Origin: an uncultured Lachnospiraceae bacterium
GTDB lineage: Bacteria > Bacillota > Clostridia > Lachnospirales > Lachnospiraceae
DNA length: 6,103 nucleotides
Reading direction: 5' to 3'
Assembly (NCBI GenBank): GCA_910586585.1
Contig: CAJUKA010000191.1
Coordinates: forward strand, 1 to 6,103
Numbering within the stretch: position 1 is the first letter of the stretch; every line of letters begins with the position of its first letter. This document shows positions 1-5,564 of the stretch, piece after piece. Position numbers and translations under genes: made by a program. A model generated the notes under the pieces. It searched no databases, had not been told where the DNA came from, and was given only the letters and a program-made list of their open reading frames with translations.

Positions 1-175
1 AACCTACTGGGGTTCACGGGCTTCTTAAGCAGCGCAAACTTTTTACTCACAAGAACAATACAATGCAAAAAGGGAATTGGTTACAATGTTTTGAAATTTT
101 TTGATATGCATCATGTCATATAGTTGGTAGCAGGGATGTTGTAATAAAGACGCAAAGGAAAATGTTATTAATTGA

Positions 176-204
176 TTGACAAGATAAAGAGCAGTTAATA
201 TAAT
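176..204 (+). promoter_or_regulatory. Consensus sigma-A promoter for the membrane protein-padR operon
   Basis: A perfect -35 (TTGACA, 176-181) and a perfect -10 (TATAAT, 199-204) are separated by exactly 17 bp, so transcription should start near 211. This leaves a leader of about 60 nt before the ATG at 273. A promoter this close to consensus would be strong, and would normally need a repressor to be regulated; the second gene of the operon encodes a PadR-type repressor. Confidence 0.8.
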
Positions 205-207
205 ATA

Positions 208-230
208 AGTACTGAGTAACACACAGTAGT
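208..230. promoter_or_regulatory. Candidate PadR operator (dyad over the start site)
   Basis: An imperfect inverted repeat, AGTACTG (208-214) and CAGTAGT (224-230), is separated by 9 bp. The inner five bases of each arm match perfectly. It begins just after the -10 box and covers the predicted start site, where a repressor would block the promoter. PadR proteins commonly bind short dyads in their own promoters; that this dyad is the site for the PadR at 1060-1371 is inferred from position only. Confidence 0.35.
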
Positions 231-272
231 GATCTATACTATTATAATGCCTGTTAAATAGGAGGTGGTACA

Positions 273-1091
273 ATGCATATGAAATCAAAACAGTCATATT
301 TAAGAAAAATGAAAATGATACTATCTTTTTTCTACAAGGAAGAAGATGTAAAGAGTATCATATATGACTACGAGGAACAATTTGAATTGGCAAAGAAATG
401 TGGCAATATGACAGAAATTCAAGGCAGTTCATTGAAATCCCCATGGAAAGAGTGTCAAAAAATACTTGCAGAGGAAGGAACTTCTTCATTTAAAGCTTTC
501 ATTGCGCAAAAGAAATTTAAAATACTTTTTTTAATATTACTATTCATTTTAAGTTCTGGATATATTGTAACGAAATGTGAGAGAGGTGGTATTAGTTTTT
601 TATTTCCTGCATTGGGTATTAATTTTTTATTTTATATTATAGCATGGTTGACAGATGGAGATGGAATTTTAGTAAAACAAAAATATACAATAATTAATAT
701 ATTGCTGCTAGTCTATGCTTGTGTAGAATGTTTCATAATAGGTTTATATGTGCCTGTCATGGTATTTTTTAACGTTGGGGCAACAATTGTTGGTGTGATA
801 AATGCAATTGCAACCATATTAGTATTGATGCTCATACTTATCATCATAAAGAGTGAATCAATAAAAGGGTATTATCTGTTTATACATCATGTTGCTGCAA
901 TTGTTTTGTGCACATTATATTGTGGCAGCCAAATGCATATTATGCAAGATGAAATTTCAACTTTTTCTTTTCGCATAATCAGTGGAGTAATCTGTATATA
1001 CTGCGAAAGCATTATTTTATATTTATTTAGGATGGGAGTGAATCGTTTTACAAAAAAATATGGACGCACAATTAAAACGTGGAATACTTAA
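273..1091 (+). CDS. Membrane protein with HAAS/DUF1700-like N-terminus, PadR partner
   Basis: This is a 272-residue protein of unknown biochemical role, probably in the cytoplasmic membrane. The start is set by a strong ribosome site (aggaggtgg, 260-268) placed 4 bp before the ATG. Residues 1-80 are soluble and carry DYEEQF (32-37), the kind of acidic helix seen in HAAS/DUF1700 domains that accompany PadR regulators. About six hydrophobic segments follow, near residues 83-100, 107-126, 139-160, 172-193, 199-219 and 233-252, and then a short basic tail. The last 32 bp overlap the padR gene, so the two are probably translationally coupled. In most PadR-HAAS pairs that I know the regulator gene comes first; here it is second. 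The membrane-segment calls are by eye, and the HAAS assignment rests on a weak pattern. The protein may sense or respond to envelope conditions together with PadR, but nothing in the sequence shows a substrate. Confidence 0.8.
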   Translation: MHMKSKQSYLRKMKMILSFFYKEEDVKSIIYDYEEQFELAKKCGNMTEIQGSSLKSPWKECQKILAEEGTSSFKAFIAQKKFKILFLILLFILSSGYIVTKCERGGISFLFPALGINFLFYIIAWLTDGDGILVKQKYTIINILLLVYACVECFIIGLYVPVMVFFNVGATIVGVINAIATILVLMLILIIIKSESIKGYYLFIHHVAAIVLCTLYCGSQMHIMQDEISTFSFRIISGVICIYCESIILYLFRMGVNRFTKKYGRTIKTWNT

Positions 1092-1371
1092 TATTTGTGT
1101 TTTAAAATTATTGGAAAATGATAGTATGTATGGATATGAATTAGTTAAAACAATTCAACAATACTTTAGAGACACCGAAGAAAGTACCTTATATGCTATC
1201 TTAAGACGGCTGAATAAAGAAGGCTTGACCGATATGTACTATAGCGATGTTTCGAATGGACCAGTACGCAAATATTATTCAATTACAGAACTGGGAAGAA
1301 AGCATTTAAAAGAATATATTGATTCATGGAAATATATAGAGAACGTATTTGAACAATTAGGGGTATTATAG
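1060..1371 (+). CDS. PadR-family transcriptional regulator
   Basis: This 103-residue protein has the full length and hallmarks of a small PadR (subfamily s1-like) repressor: an N-terminus of the MDAQLKRG type, YGYEL (24-28) in the first helix region, STLYAILRRL (42-51) as the recognition-helix region of the winged helix, and GPVRKYYSIT (67-76) as the wing. A short C-terminal helix (about 80-100) would serve dimerisation. PadR proteins bind promoter DNA as dimers and often repress their own operon and a membrane or efflux gene. The start at 1060 is chosen because family members begin at exactly this sequence. No good ribosome site precedes it (gggag at 1034-1038 is about 21 bp away), so translation probably depends on ribosomes finishing the overlapping upstream gene. 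The likely target is the dyad at 208-230, by inference. Confidence 0.93.
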   Translation: MDAQLKRGILNICVLKLLENDSMYGYELVKTIQQYFRDTEESTLYAILRRLNKEGLTDMYYSDVSNGPVRKYYSITELGRKHLKEYIDSWKYIENVFEQLGVL

Positions 1372-1528
1372 AGGAAATGAAATATAATATATAATTAAAT
1401 TTTCTCTATAAAACTTATCTTATAAAATGTAACAGCTAATATTTCCCTAAAAAATCATCAAATCATAACCGGAAGTTGCCGAGAGTATGAAAAAATAACC
1501 AAGATCGGACTTTGAAAGGAGTATTATT

Positions 1529-1987
1529 ATGACCGAAAAAGAAAAAATGTTTGCAGGAAAGATATACAACCCGTTTTGTGAGAATATGCCGGAAGAACGT
1601 CGCAAAGCACATGAATTATGTCAAAAATATAATTCTATTCCGGAAACCGATGCAAAATCCCGTGAATCAATTTTAAAAGAATTAATGCCAAACCACAAAG
1701 AAGGCGTTTATCTTCAAGGTCCCATTCAGTTTGATTTTGGTACACATATAACAATGGGGAGAAACTCATATGCCAATTTTAATTTTTGTGTTTTAGATGA
1801 AAACAAAGTGACAATAGGAGATAATGTTTTTATCGGGCCGAACTGTTCTTTGTTGACGCCGATTCATCCTTTGTGCTACGAAGATCGAAATATTTTTCAT
1901 TGTGAAAAAACTAATGCAAATATAAATATTGAATATAGTGCTCCCATTGTAATTGAAGACAATTGCTGGAGTTTTTTTGATATTTAA
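1529..1987 (+). pseudogene. Sugar O-acetyltransferase, N-terminal part (split gene)
   Basis: This is the first 147 codons of a maltose/galactoside O-acetyltransferase (Maa/LacA type, left-handed beta-helix, acetyl-CoA dependent). A good ribosome site (aaaggag, 1515-1521) lies 7 bp before the ATG. The N-terminal helical part (MTEKEKM...AHELCQKYN) and the hexapeptide coils are present. The catalytic histidine is probably H113 in TPIHPL, matching His115 of E. coli LacA. Homology stops at W147 (EDNCW, codon 1967-1969) and is followed by five unrelated residues and a stop. The missing C-terminal coils, beginning IGGNV, are found on the opposite strand at 2258-2443. The fragment has no stops or frameshifts, so the break looks recent. 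As it stands it lacks the C-terminal helix coils needed for folding and acetyl-CoA binding, so it is probably inactive. Confidence 0.88.
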
Positions 1988-2211
1988 TTTCTCTGTCCGC
2001 CAATTTGTCATAGTACATATCTGCTGATACGGCATAGCGGCTTTCCTTTGCCTATCACATCATGCTCAGTGATGAACACAACATAGGTTTCCGGCACAAT
2101 CCGTAGCACAAGCTCAATATATTGGGGATCACTCTCAAAACACTTTCTTAAAAAATTGTCGTCCAGCAGGCGAAAACCTCTAAGCCGTTGCAAATCTTCT
2201 TGGTGCTGCTG
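1979..2211 (-). pseudogene. Rpn-family (PD-(D/E)XK) nuclease/transposase remnant
   Basis: Three pieces of one protein family are read in order on the minus strand. The first is LQRLRGFRLLDDNFLRKC followed by a stretch ending ELVLRIV. The second begins PETYVVFITEHDVIGKGKP and follows directly. The third, in a shifted frame, is MYYDKLADRE. They resemble the N-terminal, middle and C-terminal blocks of the Rpn recombination-promoting nuclease/putative transposase proteins common in Clostridia. About 70 residues between the first two blocks and about 40 between the second and third are absent compared with my memory of the family, and the second loss breaks the frame. The nuclease core residues lie in the first missing segment, so this copy cannot be active. 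The minus-strand frame is open from about 2193 (a TTG, not a true start) to a stop at 2008. Upstream of about 2211 the likeness fades. The gene presumably once followed the acetyltransferase on the same strand. Confidence 0.65.
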
Positions 2212-2257
2212 GTCAATCTGACGAGAATTTTTCGTGTAAATTCAAACAGTTCTTTTA

Positions 2258-2443
2258 CTAATCTGCATAACACTCAGGATGATTTGATAAGCGGTCTTCT
2301 TCTGTAATATCACGTATTACCCTACAAGGATTTCCAAATGCCAATGTATGCGCCGGAATACTCTTGGTTACAACAGCACCAGCACCGATCACAGATCCTT
2401 CTCCGATTACTACACCAGGCAAAATCGTAACATTTCCACCAAT
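2258..2443 (-). pseudogene. Sugar O-acetyltransferase, C-terminal part (split gene)
   Basis: The minus strand encodes the last 61 residues of the acetyltransferase that begins at 1529. It starts at IGGNVTILPG and continues through GEGSVIGAGAVVTKSIPA and LAFGNPCRVIRDI to a normal end (ECYAD, stop at 2258-2260). These are the last hexapeptide coils and the C-terminal segment that closes the acetyl-CoA site in the Maa/LacA family. There is no start codon or ribosome site at the break. The open frame continues upstream to 2590, but that extension (2444-2590) bears no resemblance to the family and runs through AT-rich repeat sequence, so I treat it as chance. Together with codons 1-147 on the other strand, no residue of the gene seems to be missing. 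Confidence 0.88.
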
Positions 2444-2511
2444 CCTAATTTGTTGAATATAATACCACAAAAACTTAAATATTTCTATAAGATTGTTTCT
2501 GAGATTGTCAA

Positions 2512-2578
2512 TTTGAACCCTCCCCCTTGGGGGCAAAATCAAAAAGTATGCCAAAATCAAAAGGTTCAAGGCAAAATC
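2512..2578 (+). repeat. Short repeat cluster (CAAAATC, 18-20 bp spacing)
   Basis: The octamer (g/c)CAAAATC occurs at 2533, 2551 and 2571, spaced 18 and 20 bp. It is flanked by TTGAACC (2513-2519) and its inverse GGTTCAA (2563-2569). A perfect CCCCCTTGGGGG palindrome sits at 2523-2534. The last copy (aaggcaaaatcga) resembles the aggcaaaactcga units of the array near 5640, so this may be a worn relative of that array. No coding signal is seen here. Confidence 0.45.
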
Positions 2579-2581
2579 GAA

Positions 2582-2633
2582 TTGTATCAAAGACAGCGTT
2601 TACATAGAAATGTAAACCGCTTAATTGATACAA
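2582..2633. repeat. Long imperfect stem-loop
   Basis: TTGTATCAA (2582-2590) pairs with TTGATACAA (2625-2633). Inside it AGCG (2595-2598) pairs with CGCT (2618-2621), and TTTACAT (2599-2605) pairs with ATGTAAA (2610-2616) around an AGAA loop. About 20 base pairs form in 52 nt, with one bulge and one small internal loop. There is no T-run after it, so it is not an obvious terminator. It could be a hairpin at a mobile-element end or a structured RNA piece. Confidence 0.5.
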
Positions 2634-2669
2634 AGGAAATGAACAGAATATCGGGAAAACCGCTGAAAA

Positions 2670-2719
2670 CAAGGGATTCCGGCACATTGGCTGTCGCTGG
2701 AATCCTTTGTTTGCTTTTT
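2670..2719 (+). terminator. Hairpin with downstream T-run (terminator candidate)
   Basis: CAAGGGATTCC (2670-2680) pairs with GGAATCCTTTG (2699-2709), 11 bp with one G-T pair, around an 18-nt loop that can itself partly pair. A TTTTT run follows at about 2715-2719. The shape is acceptable for a Rho-independent terminator, but no intact gene ends just upstream on this strand, so it may be a leftover from a lost element. Confidence 0.3.
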
Positions 2720-2752
2720 AGTTGGTCTGAAAATTTGTGGCAGGTCGGCAGA

Positions 2753-2869
2753 GGGGGTGTTCACTTTTGAACCCTCATCAAAGGGCATTTGAACCCTGTG
2801 GTCAGAGAAAATGAACACCCCATGGTCAGTTTGAACCCCGTGGTCAAAAAAGTGAACCCCCGTGGTCAC
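2753..2869 (+). repeat. Direct-repeat array, ~21 bp period, core GAACCC..GTGGTCA
   Basis: Five units read TTTGAACCCCGTGGTCA or close variants, with GAAC at 2769, 2791, 2813, 2833 and 2854, giving spacings of 22, 22, 20 and 21 bp, or about two helical turns. The first unit is degenerate (gaaccctcatca). One inverted unit (minus-strand gtgaacaccccc) lies at 2753-2764. There are no unique spacers of CRISPR length. Arrays like this are known at the ends of IS21-family and Tn7-like elements, where they are transposase-binding sites. IS21-type end is my best guess; no istA/istB gene is in the window. Single units in the opposite direction are seen at 8-17 and 3001-3009. Confidence 0.6.
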
Positions 2870-2899
2870 TTTTGGAAGATTGTTCAGACAATCATTAAC

Positions 2900-2915
2900 A
2901 GCCGCCCAGGCGGCT
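2900..2915. repeat. GC-rich hairpin
   Basis: AGCCGCC (2900-2906) and GGCGGCT (2909-2915) form a perfect 7-bp stem with a 2-nt gap, within AT-rich sequence (ttaac before, atctt after). There is no T-run, so I do not call it a terminator. It sits 30 bp after the GAACCC array and may belong to the same element end. Confidence 0.4.
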
Positions 2916-2943
2916 ATCTTAAATTGATGCCATAGGAATTTGG

Positions 2944-3141
2944 ATACGAACAGGCAAAAGTATAGAAGAATGGATTAAAATCAGGGTTTTTTAGGCTTGG
3001 TGGGGTTCATCACGGTGGTTGGTGGGCCCCGCTTTTTCGTGTTTTTAGATACCGCTGATAGGATGGCGATTGGGGATAAAATCGTACTATCAGGCAAAAG
3101 TATACTTTCACGCAAAAGTCGGGGGTTTTCGTGATAGTATA
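2944..3141. repeat. Left cluster of ATACTATCAGGCAAAAG repeats
   Basis: Three direct units lie at about 2944-2961 (atacgaacaggcaaaag), 3084-3103 (tactatcaggcaaaagtat) and 3102-3121 (atactttcacgcaaaagtcg). One inverted unit lies at 3126-3141 (ttttcgtgatagtata). They match the units of the 11-copy array at 5565-5787. The second and fourth are near-perfect inverse copies. This cluster lies upstream of the DUF2806/HEPN module and the large array downstream of it. Between the first and second units, 3000-3037 holds a weak terminator-like shape (GTGGGG with CCCCGC, then TTTTT). Confidence 0.6.
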
Positions 3142-3364
3142 TGGCGGAAAGGTAAAAGGGTGTAGGATATTGTTGTTTTTTGCGGAAAAGGGTATCAGTT
3201 CGGCTGAAAATGCTGTTGAAATATGGAGGATATTGCCTTTTACTTAGCGATATTGGATAGGAGATTTTTGTAATACATTAGTTGGGAAAAGACTTTGGAG
3301 AAGATGGATACAGGCTTTCTGTTGCAGGTGGAGATATAAATTTGGATAGGATTTTTGCTTTTTT
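3142..3364. other. Intergenic stretch without a supported gene
   Basis: No open frame here has a start codon with a ribosome site and a protein-like sequence. TTGGATAGGAGATTTTTG (3253-3270) recurs as TTGGATAGGATTTTTG (3342-3357), a degenerate direct repeat 89 bp apart. The stretch joins the left repeat cluster to the promoter of the DUF2806-like gene. Confidence 0.4.
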
Positions 3365-3393
3365 TTGGATGGCAAAGAATGTCAAAATATGAT
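3365..3393 (+). promoter_or_regulatory. Likely promoter of the DUF2806/HEPN unit
   Basis: A -35 like TTGGAT (3365-3370) and a -10 TATGAT (3388-3393, 5 of 6 consensus bases) are separated by 17 bp. The start site would be near 3400, leaving a leader of about 85 nt that is AT-rich and has no strong hairpin. It is the best promoter match in the 340 bp before the ATG at 3485. Confidence 0.5.
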
Positions 3394-3484
3394 AAAATAT
3401 TTTAAGACCTTTATATGAATTCTAATATACAAGTTTGTGATATTTAATATATTTGGAAAAACAAAAAGGGAGTGTGATTGATTT

Positions 3485-4432
3485 ATGGATATTACTACTG
3501 GAACTGCTGTAGCAAAGACTGCGGTTGATTTGGTAAAAAATGATAATGTACTAAATAAAGCTGCAGGAGTTATGGGAATGCTATTTCCCTATGCTGGTTT
3601 AAAACAAAAGGCTGTAAATATGTACATAGAGGAAATTGAAAAATCGGATATGTCACCTGAAGCAAAGATATTTACTGTATTGAATATGAAGAAAACATTT
3701 AAAAAGATCAAGAATCAGAAATCTATTGCTGATATAGCTATGGAAAATACAAAAGAAGGGACGGATTTCTCTGAAAAATCTGGGGTTAGTGAGGAATGGT
3801 TAGAGCGCTATATGGATTCAGCAGGATTTGTGAGTTCCGAAGATATACAGTTGATTTGGGGTAAAATACTTGCAAATGAATTTGAAAGACCAGGGAGTAC
3901 GCCACCTAATATGATTAGAATTCTTTCTGAAATAACGCCTAAACTAGCAATGGCATTTCGTGTTATTTGCAGTATGAATGTTTTTATATGCCCATTAATG
4001 GAAGATGGAAATGTTATGGGGGCATTTCGGAAGTTATTTGTTCCATATAAAATGAATAATGATAGATTACATGAATTAGGATTGAGTTTTAATGCACTAA
4101 ATGAGCTTGAAGCATTAGGTGTGATAAGATTTAATTCTATTAGTGGGTATGTTTCCAAAGGAATAACTCAAAAAAGAGTTTTATTATGCATAGGGGATAA
4201 GCTAGAGGTTCTCAACGAGCATGAAAATGGTGAAGTTCCAATTGGAAATGTAATTCTTACTTCTGTAGGTGAAGCGCTTCAAGCTATTACAGACCCAGAA
4301 GATATTGAAGATTATTATGATATGGTAAAGAACTATTTGAATTCAGAACAAGTTAAATTGGCAGAAGAACATGATTATTTTTCAGAAATTAAGGATGATA
4401 TATTAACTATAGGTCGAGAAAATCCTAAGTAG
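3485..4432 (+). CDS. DUF2806-like protein, first gene of a two-gene module
   Basis: This 315-residue, probably cytoplasmic protein has no known activity. The ribosome site agggag (3467-3472) is 12 bp before the ATG. Residues 1-40 form an alanine/valine-rich start with a short hydrophobic piece (AAGVMGMLFPYAGL, 26-39), too weak for a sure membrane segment. Residues 41-100 are helical and charged. The family signature spans about 103-138: EEWLERYMDSAGFVSSEDIQ followed by LIWGKILANEFERPGS. In DUF2806 and relatives this block is WL.RF...A..VSDE..Q.LWGKILA.E...PG. Residues 195-265 look like a winged-helix-type region ending in LTSVGEAL (258-265), also usual in this family, and the C-terminal 45 residues are acidic. 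It is followed after 91 bp by the zinc-ribbon/HEPN gene in the same direction, with no terminator between, so the two are probably one transcript. A role in defence or as regulator of the HEPN partner is inference from context. Confidence 0.85.
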   Translation: MDITTGTAVAKTAVDLVKNDNVLNKAAGVMGMLFPYAGLKQKAVNMYIEEIEKSDMSPEAKIFTVLNMKKTFKKIKNQKSIADIAMENTKEGTDFSEKSGVSEEWLERYMDSAGFVSSEDIQLIWGKILANEFERPGSTPPNMIRILSEITPKLAMAFRVICSMNVFICPLMEDGNVMGAFRKLFVPYKMNNDRLHELGLSFNALNELEALGVIRFNSISGYVSKGITQKRVLLCIGDKLEVLNEHENGEVPIGNVILTSVGEALQAITDPEDIEDYYDMVKNYLNSEQVKLAEEHDYFSEIKDDILTIGRENPK

Positions 4433-4523
4433 TAAGTATTTCACGTTTTGCTACTAAGTAGGTATAGTGATTTGCTGAATTTTGATTTAATTTGTGCTAT
4501 AAAAAGGAAGAGTGCAATTTGAC

Positions 4524-5327
4524 ATGGTGAAATACGATTTTATATGTGAGAAATGTGGGAATATTCAAAAAGGTAAGTTTAATCAAAGAACAACTGAATT
4601 AGTGTGTAATGTGTGTGGAAATGCTATGGGGTGGGGAAATAGTTTTCCGCCACTTAATGCTTTAGATTTTATACATTCTTCTACAGACTTATTTGAGCAA
4701 AGTAAAAATTGTGATAAAAATAATTTAGAACTTCAATATCAATGTATTATAAAGGGTGGGTGTTGGAACGGAGATAAAACGGAGTTAGATAAATACAATA
4801 ACGCATATGAGAGGATATTGGAAAAGTATGCGGATAATGATGATACTTTTTGGCTGGAAATAATGGATACTTTTGAAGAAGAGATATGCAAGGATATGGC
4901 ACCTGAACAAGCAATGGCAGTTCTAAGTGCAATAAAAGTATTCTCGAAAAATTATTTTAGAAAACCATATATTATTATAGTAGCGTCATTAATAGAACAA
5001 TTATTTAATGATTATTTTAAGGCGCTTGTTAGTAATGAATTGTGTGAATATGGCAGCAAAGTATTTTTGCATAAATACGAGATTACAGGAATACAGTCTG
5101 CTGTGGATATAATTGAGTCTTTTTTAGATGGATGTTTGAGAGACAAAATGAATATGTATTCAGCTGGATTCTATGAAAAGTGGGCTGGCTTGAGAGGATT
5201 AAGGAATGGAATTATACATAGCAATAATAAATATGTTTCAAAAATTAAAGTTTCCCAAATAAAAAAGTTAGCAGATGAAAGTTTAATTGTTTTTTCCCAT
5301 TTAAAAAGTAACCTTTATAAAATCTGA
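4524..5327 (+). CDS. Zinc-ribbon protein with C-terminal HEPN-like RNxxxH motif
   Basis: This is a 267-residue soluble protein. Residues 8-31 form a zinc ribbon (CEKC at 8-11, CNVC at 28-31), a likely nucleic-acid or protein contact. The middle (about 45-140) is helical and not recognised. The C-terminal part has a hydrophobic helix (KPYIIIVASLIEQLFNDYF, 147-165) and then R227-N228-G-I-I-H232. RNxxxH is the catalytic motif of HEPN RNases, which are common in toxin-antitoxin, abortive-infection and CRISPR effector proteins; the helix plus motif order fits a HEPN fold. RNA cleavage is therefore likely but not shown. I chose the ATG at 4524, giving MVKYDFICEKCG, because ggaag (4506-4510) is 13 bp upstream; a GTG at 4512 would touch that site. 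It probably shares a transcript with the DUF2806-like gene. The 79 bp after that gene contain a perfect CTACT-A-AGTAG palindrome (4451-4461) of unknown use. Confidence 0.8.
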   Translation: MVKYDFICEKCGNIQKGKFNQRTTELVCNVCGNAMGWGNSFPPLNALDFIHSSTDLFEQSKNCDKNNLELQYQCIIKGGCWNGDKTELDKYNNAYERILEKYADNDDTFWLEIMDTFEEEICKDMAPEQAMAVLSAIKVFSKNYFRKPYIIIVASLIEQLFNDYFKALVSNELCEYGSKVFLHKYEITGIQSAVDIIESFLDGCLRDKMNMYSAGFYEKWAGLRGLRNGIIHSNNKYVSKIKVSQIKKLADESLIVFSHLKSNLYKI

Positions 5328-5564
5328 TAATTCATTGCTGATAAAAATGCATATCGTGATAGGTAGTGTTGTTGATATGATTTTGGAGCGATAACCTTAG
5401 TACCCAACGGTGTCTCCTTCCCCGGCAGATACAGACACGGAAAGCCGACAAAGCCCGTAAACACGGCACTTTCGGCACTACATAGCTTTCAGAGTTACAT
5501 TATTTCTGTGTGCTTTTAGGGACATTTTTACATTAACGAGGGTGCGAACGGTTGTTCTGGGGTT
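5328..5564. other. Intergenic stretch with a GC-richer patch
   Basis: No gene can be supported, and no clear terminator follows the stop at 5327. About 5395-5475 is visibly GC-richer than its AT-rich surroundings. On the minus strand a frame is open from about 5480 down into the end of the HEPN gene (it includes GFVGFPCLYLPGKETPLGTK), without a start codon or ribosome site; it may be a scrap of a foreign gene or chance. One degenerate repeat unit (atacagacacggaaag, 5429-5444) belongs to the array that follows. Confidence 0.4.

Larger units (their letters stand above)
1970..2443. other. Inverted segment splitting the acetyltransferase gene
   Basis: Reversing these 474 bp in place joins the TGG of W147 (1967-1969) directly to the ATT GGT GGA of IGG on the minus strand. 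This gives one continuous reading frame of 147 + 61 = 208 codons, a normal length for this family, with the Rpn-like remnant then lying just downstream on the same strand. The exact edges are uncertain by a few bases. The junctions share only a short imperfect inverted match (acaattgctgg on the left, acaaattagg read from the right), so no classical invertase site is evident. A cloning or assembly error is an alternative. Confidence 0.7.

Noticed and set aside
43..297. Open frame of 84 codons on the minus strand
   Set aside because: It covers the consensus promoter and ribosome site of the first operon, has no ribosome site of its own, and resembles no family I know.
2444..2590. Upstream extension of the minus-strand acetyltransferase frame
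   Set aside because: It does not resemble the family and translates AT-rich repeat DNA, so I took it as chance readthrough rather than a new N-terminus.
2348..2770. Open frame of 140 codons on the plus strand
   Set aside because: It runs antisense to the acetyltransferase C-terminus and then through repeats and hairpins; the translation is low-complexity and unlike a protein.
2621..2869. Open frame of 82 codons on the minus strand
   Set aside because: It is a translation of the GAACCC repeat array (repeating HGVQTDHGV-like text), not a gene.
3223..3272. Tiny open frame beginning MEDIAFYLAILD
   Set aside because: Only about 16 codons and no ribosome site; not supportable.
4472..4503. Separate promoter for the HEPN gene (TGCTATAAA as an extended -10)
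   Set aside because: The start site would fall at or inside the ribosome site just before 4524, so the mRNA could not be translated normally; co-transcription is simpler.
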